A stretch of DNA of 64,000 bases from Paenibacillus sp. CC-CFT747 (GCA_030323305.1 CP106741.1:2949501-3013500), one strand, 5' to 3'; counted from the first letter of the stretch, positions 1 through 10,687 are shown. Program-made: numbers and translations. Notes: generated by a model not told the origin, from the sequence alone.

Positions 1-10
1 GGTAGAAGCC

Positions 11-397
11 ATGATACATAAACTAGAGCATGTCGGCATTATGGTGAAGGACATGGACGCTTCCATTCGATTCTACACGGAGATTCTGAACCTGGAGCTT
101 GTCGGCCGGGAGAAGCTGGACAACGGGGTGGAGCTTTCCTTCCTGTCCTATCCGGATACGGATCACATTCAGGTGGAGCTCGTGGGGCGCGGCAGCGATG
201 ACATCCCGGCCGCCGGCAAGGTCGACCATCTGGCCTTTACGGTAAGCAACATCGAAGCGGAAGTGGAGCGTCTCAGAGGGCTTGGGGTGAAGCTGATCGA
301 CGAGAAGCCGAAGACTATTCTCGGCGGCGTTCAGATCGCCTTCTTCTACGGTCCCGACGGGGAACGCCTGGAATTCTTTCAACCGAAGCAAGCCTAA
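11..397 (+). CDS. VOC-superfamily (glyoxalase/dioxygenase fold) protein
   Basis: A complete 128-residue protein made of two beta-alpha-beta-beta-beta modules, typical of single-chain vicinal-oxygen-chelate proteins. It starts with HVGIMV and ends with GERLEFFQ. Residues H7, E56, H73 and E121 sit where the family places its metal ligands, so a metal-dependent lyase, isomerase or dioxygenase is likely. The substrate cannot be told. Only ten bases lie upstream in the window, so the promoter is not visible. Family call is firm; the glyoxalase I label is only a possibility. Confidence 0.85.
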   Translation: MIHKLEHVGIMVKDMDASIRFYTEILNLELVGREKLDNGVELSFLSYPDTDHIQVELVGRGSDDIPAAGKVDHLAFTVSNIEAEVERLRGLGVKLIDEKPKTILGGVQIAFFYGPDGERLEFFQPKQA

Positions 398-546
398 CGC
401 GGTAACGAAAGCGCTATCCGGGCAGCCGGGTTCTTCAACCGGACAGGCTTTCGAGTCCGAAGGTTTCGGCCGACCGCCCGATTTTCCCTGATTTTTTCCA
501 TTTGAAGGTGAATCGTTCCCTCATAGGCTCTCTTCTGGCTTTACGG

Positions 547-574
547 CCGGAAGGGGGCCTTTTTGGCCTTCCCG
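547..574. terminator. possible terminator hairpin between VOC gene and kinase
   Basis: Inverted arms CCGGAAGG and CCTTCCCGG flank a loop holding GGGCC, TTTTT and GG. It is the only structure seen in the roughly 270 bases between the VOC gene and the kinase. The U-tract is in the loop, not after the stem, so function is uncertain. Confidence 0.25.
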
Positions 575-669
575 GTTTTCGCCAATTCCCTGACTTGTAG
601 AGGATTTTGTGGAAAAATGTAGAATATTATCCCAGGACGGCACCATTGTGTTTGACGGGAGGGCTTTTT

Positions 670-2936
670 TTGTCGATTAAAATGAAATTGTCTTTGTATA
701 TTTCCGTCATTCTGTCGATTATCCTGTCGGCTAATATCGTCCTGTACTACTATACCTCGCGGGATACCCTAAAAAGGGACCTGGAGGGACAGGTTCGGAT
801 GGTTGCCCAGGAAATCGCTGTCGTCGTCGAACAATCGGACCGGGCATCCGCTTATTTACAGGAACAGCTGGGGGAAAGCTGAGACTCGCCGCCATTTCGG
901 CACTGGGTGAGCTCGATCCCGATATCCGTCAGGTGACCGACGAAGAGCTGGTTAAGCTCAGTGACAAGCTGGATGTTTCCCATATTTCCCTGCTGCAGAG
1001 AAGAAACGACGATATTGTCGTGGTGAAATCGTCCGATCCCAAAGCCGTTAACAAAGGGGTCAAAGAGCTGGGCTACTGGTACACGGCGTTGGACCAGCTT
1101 ATGGCCAGCCATATCGTTACCGTTCCGCAAGGGCAGAAGCTGGCGAATTTCTGGTCCGGTCCTCTGGAGATCTCCACGACGGATCCCGATCATATTAACA
1201 AATGGGGGTATTATAACGACGGATCGAGGGATTATATTGTCAGCCCTTTTTTGAAAGGGAATTTCCTGGAAGAATTCAACCGGGTTACCGGACCGGAGAC
1301 GCTGGTGAACAAGCTTCTGAAGGAGAACCCGATGTTTTTTGAAATGACTGGATTCAATCCCGAATATTTCGGGAGGGATTCTACTTACTCCCTGTCTGAT
1401 GGCACGAAGCTGACACCGGAGGCAAGGAAGCCGATTCGGTTCGGAACCTACCAGCTTCCGGATGCAAGGGATGAAGCGGAAATCCGCCGGGTCCATGAGG
1501 AAGGGCGGTCCTTGATGACCGAAGGGAATCTGGCCGACGGCCGAAGGGTCATCAAGAGCTTCATTCCCATTCCAGGCAGCAGACCGCTTGTCATTGGAAT
1601 CGTCACGGATTCGGCGGCCGTTTACGGGGTGCTTAAGGAGCAGCTGGTCAAGCACATCTTCATTTCCCTTCTCCTGCTCGCCATTATTGTGGCCACGAGC
1701 TATTTGTTTGCCGATTATTTCATCCGTCCCTTGGACCGCATTCTAGAGAAGGTCAATCGCATCGCGGCGGGAGACTTCGGTCCCCCCGTCACCATACGAG
1801 GGACCGATGAGTTCAGTCTGCTGGCCGACCGGGTGAATGTCATGTCGGGCAATCTCGAGGCTTCGACGGCCCGGCTTAAAGAGACGGTGGAGGAGCTGAA
1901 TTCCACGAAGCAGTATCTGGAATCGTTCATCACCAACACGTCGGACTCCATTCAGGTAGTGGATCTGGAAGGAAGAACAATCCTGACGAACCAAGCCTTC
2001 GAGACGATGTATGGCTGGGACGCGAACGAAGCCCGGGGCGAACGGCTCCCGCTCGTTCCGGAGGACAGGCTCGCGGAAATGGGGAGGATCAATAACCTGG
2101 TCAAAGAAGGCGGCCAGGTGACGGACGTGGAAACGGTGCACCGGAGGAAGAACGGCAGCTGCTTTGATGTGAGCACCACCGTGTCTCCCATCCGGGGAAG
2201 CCGCGGAGAGGTGGTGGCGGTGGCCTCCATTTCCCGGGATATTACCGGACGCAAGCAGACGGAGGAGATGCTGCGCCGTTCGGAGAAGCTCTCCGTCGTC
2301 GGGCAGCTGGCCGCCGGGGTTGCGCATGAGATCCGCAATCCCCTGACCACGCTGCGGGGATTCGTCCAGCTTCAGAAAGAGGGAGGGGTCCGCAAGCCGG
2401 CTCATCTGGAGCTCATGCTTTCAGAGCTTGACCGGATTAACTTCATCGTAAGCGAATTTATGGTGCTTTCAAAACCCCACGTCCAGTCCTTCTCCCGCAA
2501 GGATCTGGGTCAGATTCTCCGGGATATCGTGGCTCTCCTGGAGCCTCAGGCCATCATGGCCAACGTCGTGCTGGTTACCGAGTTCGAGAGCGGGATTCCC
2601 GAGGTGGAGTGTGTGGAGAATCAGCTTAAGCAGGTGTTCGTCAACCTGGTGAAGAACGGGTTGGAGGCCATGGACGAAGGGGAGAGCTGAAGATCTCCCT
2701 CAAAAAATAGATGCGAACCGGGTAATGGTTCGCATCGTGGACGAAGGCTGCGGCATTCCCGCCGATCAGCTCCATCGTCTCGGAGAGCCCTTTTTACGAA
2801 CAAGGAATCCGGCAACGGGCTCGGGCTTATGGTCAGCCAACAGATCATTTCCAATCATAAAGGCCATATGCTGATCCGCAGCGAGATCGGCAAGGGCACC
2901 TGCATTGACGTTACCCTGCCGGTCAGCCAGCCCTAA
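670..2936 (+). CDS. membrane PAS histidine kinase, sporulation-kinase-like (frameshifted as read)
   Basis: Sensor kinase of about 750 residues: an N-terminal membrane helix, a large extracellular segment, a second helix near 1650-1725, then HAMP, PAS, HisKA and HATPase domains. The phosphoacceptor lies in AHEIRNPLTTLRGF, with the His codon at 2325. Start is the TTG at 670 behind GGGAGG. The reading frame breaks at 869-874 (G run), about 2685 (G run), about 2704 (A run) and about 2795 (T run). Adding one base to each run gives an uninterrupted protein with the HATPase motifs DEGCGIP and GNGLGL. The HisKA box resembles the KinA/KinB group feeding the Spo0A phosphorelay. No response regulator is adjacent. 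Confidence 0.8.
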
Positions 2937-2948
2937 GAGCCTCAGCCG

Positions 2949-3269
2949 TCAGCCTCCAAAAGCATTCCGGAAGGCTGATGCTACCGCTCCCGGCTCCAGG
3001 TTCCACAGCTTGGCGATGTCGGAAGCCGCATTCTCCTCGAACCAGTCCGCGAGAAGCTTGCGGTTGCTGCCGTTCTCAACGATAAAGGGAAGATTCAGGA
3101 TTACTTTTTTGTAATAGAGCTCTTCGGCCTGCAGCACCTGCTCCGGAGGAATCCATACCTTCAGCCTTTTGATCGTGCGGTACAGCTCTTTGCTGCAAGC
3201 TCGGCGGATTTTGCGGGCGGAAGGAATGCTGTTCGGGTCCGCATGCTTTTCTTTGCCCGGTTGATACAT
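2949..3269 (-). CDS. conserved hypothetical protein, basic, about 106 aa
   Basis: Soluble, basic, helix-rich protein with no signal peptide or membrane segment. I believe similar proteins occur in Paenibacillus but cannot name a function. The preferred start is the ATG at 3269, eight bases after GGCAGGTGG. A GTG at 3281 is the longer alternative. It is convergent with the histidine kinase, whose stop lies 12 bases away. Confidence 0.6.
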   Translation of the reverse strand: MYQPGKEKHADPNSIPSARKIRRACSKELYRTIKRLKVWIPPEQVLQAEELYYKKVILNLPFIVENGSNRKLLADWFEENAASDIAKLWNLEPGAVASAFRNAFGG

Positions 3270-3354
3270 GTGACAAGCCACCTGCCCCTCTGTTAGTATA
3301 TGTCTATGCAGCGGAGGGAGCGGAGGTCACTTGCCGAAGCGGCGAATCGCCTGA

Positions 3355-3802
3355 TCAGTTAACCACGATATACCCGACCATCGGGCCTTCATGGCTCGCA
3401 TCGGAGTGGTTGAGGCACACGATTTTGTAGATGCCTTCTTTCTCGGCGGTGAAGGAGACGGTCGTTTCCTTTCCTTTTTGACCTGGCCCTTGACGCCCAG
3501 GCCTTCGATGACAAAGTGGTGGTCGTCCCCATTAAAGCCCCGGATGGACAGGGTGACGGCTTCTCCTTCTTAACCGGGATCGTGTCGGGGGACCAGCGGT
3601 ACACCTCCACATCCTTGCCGTCCGGGCCCTTGGCCTTCAGCTCGGCGGTGACCATCGGGATGACCCTTGCGTTTTCGGCTTGGGCCATCGTTTCGGCGGA
3701 TTTCGTTTCGTACCGGAAGTAGAGGAATGCGGCGGCAGCGGCGACGCATAGGCCGGCGGTCAACAATACCTTGGCCCGGTTGATTTTGAAGGATACGATC
3801 AT
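3355..3802 (-). CDS. membrane-anchored cupredoxin (frameshifted as read)
   Basis: Small copper protein predicted to be tethered outside the membrane. A hydrophobic N-terminal helix is followed by a cupredoxin domain with DDHHF and, near the end, IVCLNHSDASHEGPMVGY. These supply the His, Cys, His and Met ligands expected of a type 1 copper site. Start is the ATG at 3802 with GGGAGG seven bases upstream. At least two one-base losses in G runs split the frame between about 3450 and 3580; closing them gives about 150 residues ending at the TGA at 3355. Likely roles are electron transfer or copper handling. Confidence 0.7.
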
Positions 3803-3968
3803 GGCTTGTCCCTCCCAGGGAAAGAAATTGGGTTGCAGATACTTAAGGGTATGCGGCAACCTGTCCGCTCATGATTGACAAATTTAGTTACGGCGTGATA
3901 TAACTAAGAATATTCTTTACTGCTTAAAAGCACCAACGTGCGAAAGGAACCGGAGGAGGAAGTTTGAC

Positions 3969-4933
3969 ATGGTCAAGGACAACTGCAAGATATTGGACTG
4001 TACGATCCGCGACGGCGGGCTGGTTAACAATTGGGATTTCAGCGTGGATTTCGTGAGAGACCTGTATCAGGGCTTAAGCGATGCCGGCGTGGAATATATG
4101 GAAATCGGGTATAAGAACTCCCCAAGCTGCTGAAAGGCGCGGATTCCGGTCCATGGCGTTTTCTTGACGAGAACTTCCTGAGGGACGTTATTCCGCACAA
4201 GACGGCCACCAAGCTTTCGGCGCTGGTCGATATCGGCCGGGTGGACGAGAACGACATCCTTCCCCGCGAGGATTCCATGCTGGACCTGATTCGCGTAGCC
4301 TGCTACATCAAGGACGTGGAGAAGGGGCTGGAGCTCGTGCAGACCTTTCATGACAAGGGCTACGAAACGAGCCTTAACATCATGGCGCTCTCCCATGTGC
4401 TCGACCACGAGCTGGTAGAAGCCTTCGAAGAAATTGCCAAGAGCCCGGTGGACATCGTGTATGTTGTCGATTCGTACGGCAGCATGGATGCGAAGGACAT
4501 CGAATTCCTCGTGGAAAAGTTCAAGAAGCATCTCCCGAACAAGAAGCTCGGCATTCATACGCATAACAACATGCAGCTGGCCTTTGCCAATACGTTGACG
4601 GGGCTCCAGCACGGGGTTACCTACCTGGACTCCTCGGTATACGGTATGGGCCGCGCGGCCGGCAACTGCCCGACGGAGCTTCTGCTTGGCCATCTGAAGA
4701 ACACGAATTACGAGCTTCGTCCCGTTCTGGATATTATTGAGCGCCATATGCTCCAGATCCGCAAGACCTGGGAGTGGGGTTACATTATCCCTTACATGGT
4801 GGCCGGTCACCTGAACGAGCACCCGCGTGTGGCTATGGCCCTGCGTGATAGCGAGGACCGCGACAAGTTCGTGGACTTCTACGACAAGCTGACCTCTCCG
4901 GAAGTATCCGCGGCGGGAAGCAAGGCGGACTAA
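3969..4933 (+). CDS. DRE-TIM metallolyase / aldolase catalytic domain protein (frameshifted as read)
   Basis: TIM-barrel enzyme of the homocitrate synthase, isopropylmalate synthase and HMG-CoA lyase superfamily. The N-terminus carries DCTIRDGG, the metal and acid site, and the C-terminal half carries GIHTHNNMQLA, whose two His residues bind the metal. At about 322 residues it lacks the regulatory domain of true LeuA. GGAGGAGG precedes the ATG at 3969. A C run near 4127 has lost one base, breaking the frame after GYKNSP. The exact acyl acceptor is unknown. Confidence 0.8.
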
Positions 4934-5032
4934 AGCTTCGGGCTCCGGAGCCTGACGCTTCTCTTCGGTCCCCGTTCTTAGCGGATCCCAGGCTGCAACG
5001 CACAGCCGGGCTCACCTGCTCTTGATTGGCTT

Positions 5033-5072
5033 ATGGAAGCTCCCCGCCGTATGGCAGGGGGCTTCTTTCTTT
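5033..5072 (+). terminator. rho-independent terminator after the aldolase gene
   Basis: GGAAGCTCCCC pairs with GGGGGCTTC around a GCCGTATGGC inner stem, followed by a T-rich tract. It separates the aldolase from the dedA-like gene. Confidence 0.7.
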
Positions 5073-5135
5073 CCGTTTGAGGGATGGTTTATGCTAGAAT
5101 AGAGAGGATGGAGACTAGAAGAAAGTAGGGTGGAG

Positions 5136-5741
5136 ATGGGAGATTGGATACATAACATTCTGGAGTTTCTAACCGGGCTGGGGTATTGGGGCATCATGCT
5201 CGGGCTGATGATCGAAGTCATCCCCAGTGAAATTGTACTTGCCTATGCCGGTTATCTGGTCAGCGAGGGAAGAATCAATTTTGTCGAAGCGGTCATTTTC
5301 GGGACGATCGGCGGCGTTATCGCCCAGATTTTTGTTTACTGGATCGGGCGCTACGGCGGCCGGCCGTTTGTGGAGAAGTTCGGCAAATACCTGCTGATCC
5401 ACAAGAAGCATATCGACGCGGCCGAGAACTGGTTTACCAAATACGGGACGGGCGTCATCTTCACGGCGCGGTTCATTCCGGTAGTCCGCCATGCCATTTC
5501 CATCCCGGCGGGAATGGCGCGCATGCCCTTGAGCAAGTTTACCCTTTATACGACGCTTGCCATTATTCCCTGGTCCATCCTGTTTATTTGGCTCGGGGAG
5601 AAGCTTAGCTCCCTAGGGAAGAATTATGAGCAGATCGACGAAATCGCGGGACCCTACACGAAGCCCATTCTCGCAGCGGCTATCGGGCTTACGGCCTTGT
5701 ATTTCATTATCAAGATCCTTCTGAACCGCCGGAAGCGCTGA
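5136..5741 (+). CDS. DedA-family membrane protein
   Basis: About 200 residues with several membrane helices and the DedA/VTT signature FTARFIPVVRHAISIPAG, containing the conserved F-x-R-x-x-P and the following Arg and Gly. The family is known for lipid scramblase or flippase roles in envelope homeostasis. The basic tail NRRKR fits a cytoplasmic C-terminus. ATG 5136 is chosen because AGTAGGG lies at 5124-5130; a GTG at 5130 is the alternative. Intact and single-gene, placed right after a terminator. Confidence 0.85.
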   Translation: MGDWIHNILEFLTGLGYWGIMLGLMIEVIPSEIVLAYAGYLVSEGRINFVEAVIFGTIGGVIAQIFVYWIGRYGGRPFVEKFGKYLLIHKKHIDAAENWFTKYGTGVIFTARFIPVVRHAISIPAGMARMPLSKFTLYTTLAIIPWSILFIWLGEKLSSLGKNYEQIDEIAGPYTKPILAAAIGLTALYFIIKILLNRRKR

Positions 5742-5828
5742 TTGGACACCGGGCGGACGTTTGCTACAATAAAGGAAGAAGGCTTTTTTGGTTTACCCAT
5801 ACTATAGATTCGGGAGGCTGGTCACACG

Positions 5829-6394
5829 ATGGCAAAAAACTCGCTAACTCACTCGGAACCGGGCTGAAGCCGCAGGCATTTATCGATTCCATGCAGAAGA
5901 ACAAGGAAAAGTTTGAGGAGTACTATAACGCTTTCGAATGGACCGATGCGGAAGATAAGGAGTATTTCGAATCCCTCCGCAACCGCGACGACCTGCGCTG
6001 CGTGATTCTGGCCGCCGACTGGTGCGGGGATGTGGTACGCAACGTTCCGGTAGTGTTTCGGGCGCTGGAGAACAGCGGAATGCCGGTAGAGGTTCTGATA
6101 AAGGAAGAAAATGAGGACATCATGGACCAGTTTCTGACGATGGGCGGCAAGTCCATTCCCGTTGTCATCTTTACGGATACCGGCGGGTTTGTTCTCGGTC
6201 AATGGGGACCTCGTCCGGAGCACGTGCAGGCCGTTATGAGAGAATTCAAAAAGCACAATCCCGACCGGGAGGCGCCGGATTATAACGACAATATCCAGGT
6301 GGCCCGAGCCGAGATGATGAAGCAGTACGGGGAAGGGACCGGCTACCAGGCGGTCATCGTGAAAGAATTGCGCGATTTGATTTCCTCGTTCTAA
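5829..6394 (+). CDS. thioredoxin-family protein (frameshifted near start as read)
   Basis: Thioredoxin-fold protein of about 188 residues with ADWCGDVVRN in place of WCGPC, so only one Cys is present at the active site; redox disulfide exchange is therefore doubtful. A cis-Pro segment SIPVVIF and the beta strand GGFVLGQWG follow. The start is the ATG at 5829 behind GGGAGGC. The A run at 5833-5838 has one base too few; restoring it joins MAKK to the rest of the protein. Typical of the YdfQ-like thioredoxins of Bacillales. Confidence 0.75.
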
Positions 6395-6438
6395 GTTAAC
6401 GTATGATTGACTAACGAAACAGCCGGCAGGAGGAGCCT

Positions 6439-7062
6439 ATGATACAAATCGAAACGGTCACACTCGGGCCATTGGAGACGAATGCTTACCTGCTGAGCGA
6501 TCCCGCAGCCAAGCGGGCGGTCGTCATCGACCCCGGGATGAATCCGAAGGCGCTGCTTCGGCGGATCGCCGATCTGGAGGTGGAGGCGATTTTGCTGACG
6601 CATGCCCACTTTGACCATATCGGCGGGGTCGACGAAGTTCGCAAGCTGAAGGGCTGTCCGGTGTATCTTCACGATGCGGAAGCCGACTGGCTGACGGACG
6701 CGAAGAAGAACGGATCGGCCCGCTGGCCGGAACTAGGCGGCCCGATTGTGACGGAGCCGGCGGAGTATGCCCTGGACGAAGGGCAGACGCTGACCCTGCT
6801 CGGCCAAACCATCCGCGTCTTCCATACGCCGGGACACTCGCCGGGAAGCGTTAGCTTCCTGATGGGAGAACATCTGTTCAGCGGGGACGTTCTCTTCCGC
6901 CTCGGGGTGGGACGAACCGACCTATACGGAGGAAGCGAGAACGCCCTGCTGGACTCGATTCAGGACAAGCTGTTCGCCCTCGATGATGAGGTCAAGGTTT
7001 ACCCGGGACACGGACCCCGGACGACCATCGGCTATGAGAGGGACAACAATCCGTACGTGTAA
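6439..7062 (+). CDS. MBL-fold hydrolase, glyoxalase II-like
   Basis: Complete 207-residue metallo-beta-lactamase-fold protein. It contains THAHFDHIGG (the H-x-H-x-D-H metal motif), HTPGHSPGS, an Asp in SGDVLF and the last His in PGHGPRTT. The length and arrangement match the YqgX/GloB-like group thought to hydrolyse thioesters such as S-lactoyl conjugates. AGGAGG at 6430-6435 precedes the ATG. It stands alone between the thioredoxin gene and the Tad operon. Confidence 0.88.
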   Translation: MIQIETVTLGPLETNAYLLSDPAAKRAVVIDPGMNPKALLRRIADLEVEAILLTHAHFDHIGGVDEVRKLKGCPVYLHDAEADWLTDAKKNGSARWPELGGPIVTEPAEYALDEGQTLTLLGQTIRVFHTPGHSPGSVSFLMGEHLFSGDVLFRLGVGRTDLYGGSENALLDSIQDKLFALDDEVKVYPGHGPRTTIGYERDNNPYV

Positions 7063-7198
7063 CCCGTTAAGAACATTTCCAGGGCAGCAGGGATCCGGTT
7101 TTCGGGTTGTCTACCAGAAACCTGGAGGTTTGGGTATGGACAGGACCGGCTCTTTCTGCTAAAGTGAAATTTATCCAATTGCATATCGACTGTTTGCG

Positions 7199-7249
7199 AA
7201 GGACGCAAGCTTACGGCATAAGCCGTTTAGCTGCGTCCTTTTTATTTTT
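7199..7249 (+). terminator. terminator before the Tad-like operon
   Basis: AGGACGCA pairs with TGCGTCCT around an inner ACGGC/GCCGT hairpin, followed by a T tract. It closes the MBL-hydrolase unit and precedes the pilus genes. An open frame across this stretch (7107-7295) is not convincing as a gene. Confidence 0.65.
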
Positions 7250-7291
7250 CCGTATGACGGAAAACGATTTTACAGGCAAGGAGGTTTCCGA

Positions 7292-8008
7292 TTGAACCGA
7301 AAAAGGAACTTAGTGATCAGTACCGGAGCCCTTCTTCTGGCCGGGCTGCTGGTCTATGGGGTGTATCTGCTCCAAATCCGTCAGGTGGAGCTGCAGCAGA
7401 CGGTAGGGGTCGTCGTCCCTAAGGAATTCATCAAGGCAGGGACGCTTCTTACGGAGGATATGCTGGAGGTTATGCCGATGGTAAAGGGAGCATACCGGGA
7501 GCAAATGGCCGTAAGGGTGGAAGACTTGGTCGGCCAGGAGAATCTCGTTCCGCTTGGAGGGAAAGAGCCGGTGCTTCTCTGGAAGCTGGACCGGTTTCAT
7601 CTCATGCCGAGGGAAGGCCAGGCTACCTTCCAGATCCCGAAGGACTATATTCTCTCCTTATCCGGAGGAATCCGGGCGGGTGATCAGGTCCGGCTGTACT
7701 TGTCCGGGAAGGAGGGGGCGATCCGGCTGTTCCCCCATGACATTACCGTTGCTTCCGTGAAGTCCGCCGCTAATGTAGAGGTGGATGATTCGAAGCAGTC
7801 CGCCATGACCTCCCGGTTCAGCGGAGACGCGGAGAAGATGTATGCCTCCCGCCGGGAGGCAAACGGAGCGATCGATCAAATCAATCTCAACCTGACGGAG
7901 GAGGAGTGGATCCGGATAGACGAAGCCTGCCGGAGCAAGCAGTCCAAGCTGGTGATCGCCTTCAGCTCGGCATCCCTTCCTCTTCCGCCGAAAGGAGTGG
8001 AACCATGA
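7292..8008 (+). CDS. SAF-domain pilus assembly protein (CpaB/RcpC-like)
   Basis: 238 residues: one N-terminal membrane helix, then a SAF domain beginning VVVPKEFIKAGTLLTEDML. This matches the CpaB/RcpC proteins that act outside the membrane in Flp/Tad pilus assembly. Start is the TTG at 7292 with AAGGAGG at 7279-7285; no ATG fits as well. It overlaps the next gene by four bases (stop TGA and start ATG), so translation is probably coupled. First gene of the Tad-like operon. Confidence 0.75.
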   Translation: MNRKRNLVISTGALLLAGLLVYGVYLLQIRQVELQQTVGVVVPKEFIKAGTLLTEDMLEVMPMVKGAYREQMAVRVEDLVGQENLVPLGGKEPVLLWKLDRFHLMPREGQATFQIPKDYILSLSGGIRAGDQVRLYLSGKEGAIRLFPHDITVASVKSAANVEVDDSKQSAMTSRFSGDAEKMYASRREANGAIDQINLNLTEEEWIRIDEACRSKQSKLVIAFSSASLPLPPKGVEP

Positions 8009-8858
8009 AGCAGATCCTGCCAGTAGAGGGAAGGAGAAGGGTAGCCGTTTTCATCGGCACGACCCCGAATATCGGCACGACGCTGGTTGCGTATTCCGCT
8101 GCCGTTGCCGTCGCCAGGGAAACCGGAGGGAGAATCGGCTACCTGTGTCTCAATCTCAAAAGCTCGAAACTGCATCGGTACTTGGGCATAGACGAAGCTC
8201 CCGCTTCCTTGGACAGCCTGAGGGCGGATCTGAAATCCCGCTCGCTCACCAAGGAGAGGCTGATGCAGCATTGCGAGAAGGTGCCGGGCGCCGACGGCCT
8301 GTCCCTCCTTTTCGGGAGCCTGCTGAGGGAGCAGGCGGATTTTTTCAGCCGGAGGACGTGGAGCATCTTCTCTGCGTAGCCGAGGAGGCATTCGATCTGG
8401 TTATCGCCGAAGTGAACGCGTATTGGGACAATGCCGCCACCGTTTGCGCCATGGAACAGGCCTCCGAGCGGTTCGTGGTCACCACTCCTGACATTACGCA
8501 TTTTCAGGAGGACTTTCAGAGGTGGATGCGCACGTCGTGCTCCCTTCTCGGAATCCCGTTATCGGCCTGCCGGCTGATTGTGAACGGAGGCGATCCGGGA
8601 GGGGGCGGAGGAATTCGCTCCAAGGACATCGCCAAGGACATGGGAGTGGAGTTGGTGGCCGAGCTGACCCGGTATCCGGACGTAACCCGTTTCATCAATC
8701 AGGGGACGCTGACGGAATGGGCGGCGGGCCAGCCGCTCCTGCGCCGGCAGCTGGACTCCGTTGCGGATTATTTAATGAAGATGAGCGGGCTTGCTCCCGC
8801 TCCGGCCAAAGCCCGAAAGACCATGAAGGAACGGATGTTTCCCCGAATAAGCGTGTAG
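8005..8858 (+). CDS. TadZ/CpaE-like pilus localisation protein (frameshifted as read)
   Basis: About 284 residues of the ParA/MinD-like fold found in CpaE/TadZ. The P-loop position reads FIGTTPNIGTTLVAYSAA, which lacks the usual Lys, as in atypical TadZ proteins, so ATP hydrolysis is doubtful. The frame breaks in the T run at 8340-8345; one added T joins the halves. Its ATG overlaps the stop of the SAF gene, and the tadA-like gene follows 12 bases after its stop. Expected to place the Tad machinery at a pole or focus. Confidence 0.65.
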
Positions 8859-8870
8859 AGGAGGGTGCGC

Positions 8871-10014
8871 ATGATGCCAGGGAAGTTCTCCCTGCTGGCC
8901 TATGCCAATTCCAAGAACGGCCGTCAGATGCCGGCGGAGGAGTTAGCCGGCCGGGGACAGGCGGAGGAAGAAGCCAAGCGGATTTTTGACGGCTGGGCGG
9001 AAGAGATCCGCAGCGAGCTGGCCTCGGGCCGGGGCCGGTCGGAGGAAGAAAGGCAGCAGTATGGAGAGATGCTAAACCGCGCGGTGCTGGGGTATGAGGA
9101 GGACCGGTTTCGCATCCTTATGATCATCCAGGACAAGCTCGCCAAGAAACGGATCGGGGACATTCGTCCTCCGAACCGTACTTACGGGACGCTGGCGGAA
9201 GCCATTTTTGCCGAGGTCATCGGACTGAACGTGCTGGAGCTCGTGCTCAAGAACAAGGAGGGCTTGGAGGAAATCCAGGTGGTGGGAACCAAGATTTTCG
9301 AAGTGCGGGGCGGCACTTCGCGCCCTTCCCCGGTGAAGATGAATTCCTTACGGGATGTGGAACGGATTCAGCAGAATCTGGTGCTGTATAACAACGACAC
9401 GCTGAATCCCCGCAAAAGATGGGCGGAGGTAAGGCTGAAGGATGGTTCCCGCGTCACCATGACGGGATACGGATATACGGCGGAGCCGACGCTGACCATC
9501 CGCTTTTACACGATGAACAGCTTTACTCTCCAAACCCTCTGCCTGCCCATCTACGAAACGATTAACGAGCCCATTCGGAGGCTGCTCACCTGTCTGCTCG
9601 CTTCCTGCTTTAATCTCGTCATCATCGGCCCAACGAACTCCGGGAAGACCAATCTCATCAAGGCACTTGTTTCCGAGCTGCCCCAGGAGGAACGGATTGT
9701 AACCATCGAAGGCCGCTTTGAGCTTATGCTGAAGAGGGATTTTCCGGACCGGAATATCATAGAGTACGAAATGGACGAGACCGACCCGAAGCATTCCGGC
9801 GAACAGGCCTTTAAGCTGGCTCTCCGCCAATCGCCGAAACGGATTGTGCATGCGGAGATCCGGGATGAAGATGCCAATCTGTATGTCCGTGCCTGCACGA
9901 GAGGGCATGAGGGAAGCATGACCTCGGTGCACGTCAACCAGTTGGAGGATGTGCCGGAGGCGATTACCGATATGTGCATGATGGATGGAAGAGGGATGAA
10001 CCCGGACCGGCTGG
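8871..10014 (+). pseudogene. tadA: TadA/CpaF-like secretion ATPase, 5' part, interrupted by the transposon
   Basis: Hexameric type II/IV secretion ATPase that powers Tad pilus extension. This part holds the N-terminal region and the RecA-like core: Walker A GPTNSGKT near residue 253, the Asp-box and Walker B region, and the arginine-rich VRACTRGHEGS. Start is the ATG at 8871 behind GAGGAGGG. The gene is cut after codon 381 by the Tn7-like element; read into the element the protein ends with six foreign residues at 10031. The last 87 codons lie at 60108-60367. The 1144 and 260 bases add to exactly 468 codons including stop, so the original gene was intact. Confidence 0.9.
10010..10014. repeat. 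target-site duplication, left copy (GCTGG)
   Basis: GCTGG precedes the first base of the element and is repeated directly after its last base at 60103-60107. A five-base duplication is characteristic of Tn7-like transposition. Confidence 0.9.
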
Positions 10015-10082
10015 TGTCACTTAACCCATAAGATTGCCCCTGCGGCAAATAAAAGCCCTCAAAAATTTGTGGCAAACTTATA
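10015..10082. repeat. left transposon end with putative TnsB sites
   Basis: The terminal TGTCACTTAACCCATAAG is followed by two similar motifs, GCGGCAAATAAAAG at 10042-10055 and GTGGCAAACTTATA at 10069-10082. Related motifs appear at the other end in inverted orientation. Tn7-like ends normally carry several TnsB-binding repeats, so this assignment is by analogy. Confidence 0.6.
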
Positions 10083-10687
10083 CCTCCATGATGCTGAATT
10101 CAAAATAAAAAAGAGCCAAAGCAGGTTATGCTTAAGCCCTTATGACTTTGATATTTTAATTGATTTATAAGAAAAAGAAATGACTTGGTCTTCATTCTAA
10201 TTCTTAGGCAAGTGCTGTGATATAAAAAAATAGCGCATTACTCTACGTAAGGATTTAAGGAACGATTCAACGCTAGCCTAAATATTTGGGAATAGGAATA
10301 AACTTGGTATAATTAGAGAGAAAAGCTTGGTTATTAAAGCAAGTGAGTTTAAATAAGACCCCGGCCAAGTAGTTTCAGGGGCTGTGGCATATAATGTGCG
10401 TATGCCAAATCGAGTAATTGCTGCTAGCTTAACACTGAGCCCTTATAAATACTTTTATTTAATTACGTAGTTTGCAACACCGGGACAACAGTAACCTTCC
10501 TTCATGTAATATTAAAATTTATAGTTTCCTTCATTACAACTTCAGACTTCCCCATCCCTTTACCATCCGCCCATCAATAATTATTTCCAGAATATCAATC
10601 TGATATACTTCTATATATAAATTTAATTAAGAAATTTTAAATAAGACAATTGTAAATGAAGTGCGACAGCTAGAAACAAAGAAGCAC
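10083..10687. other. AT-rich stretch without a gene
   Basis: About 600 bases inside the left transposon end with no reading frame that has a ribosome site or recognisable product. The lower GC compared with the flanking tadA-like gene marks the border clearly. Confidence 0.6.

Noticed and set aside
7107..7295. 62-aa open frame before the SAF gene
   Set aside because: It runs through a clear terminator hairpin and the ribosome site of the next gene, and its product has no family resemblance.
8522..8989. 155-aa frame overlapping tadZ and tadA
   Set aside because: A shadow of the two real genes in another frame; high-GC coding sequence commonly gives such frames.
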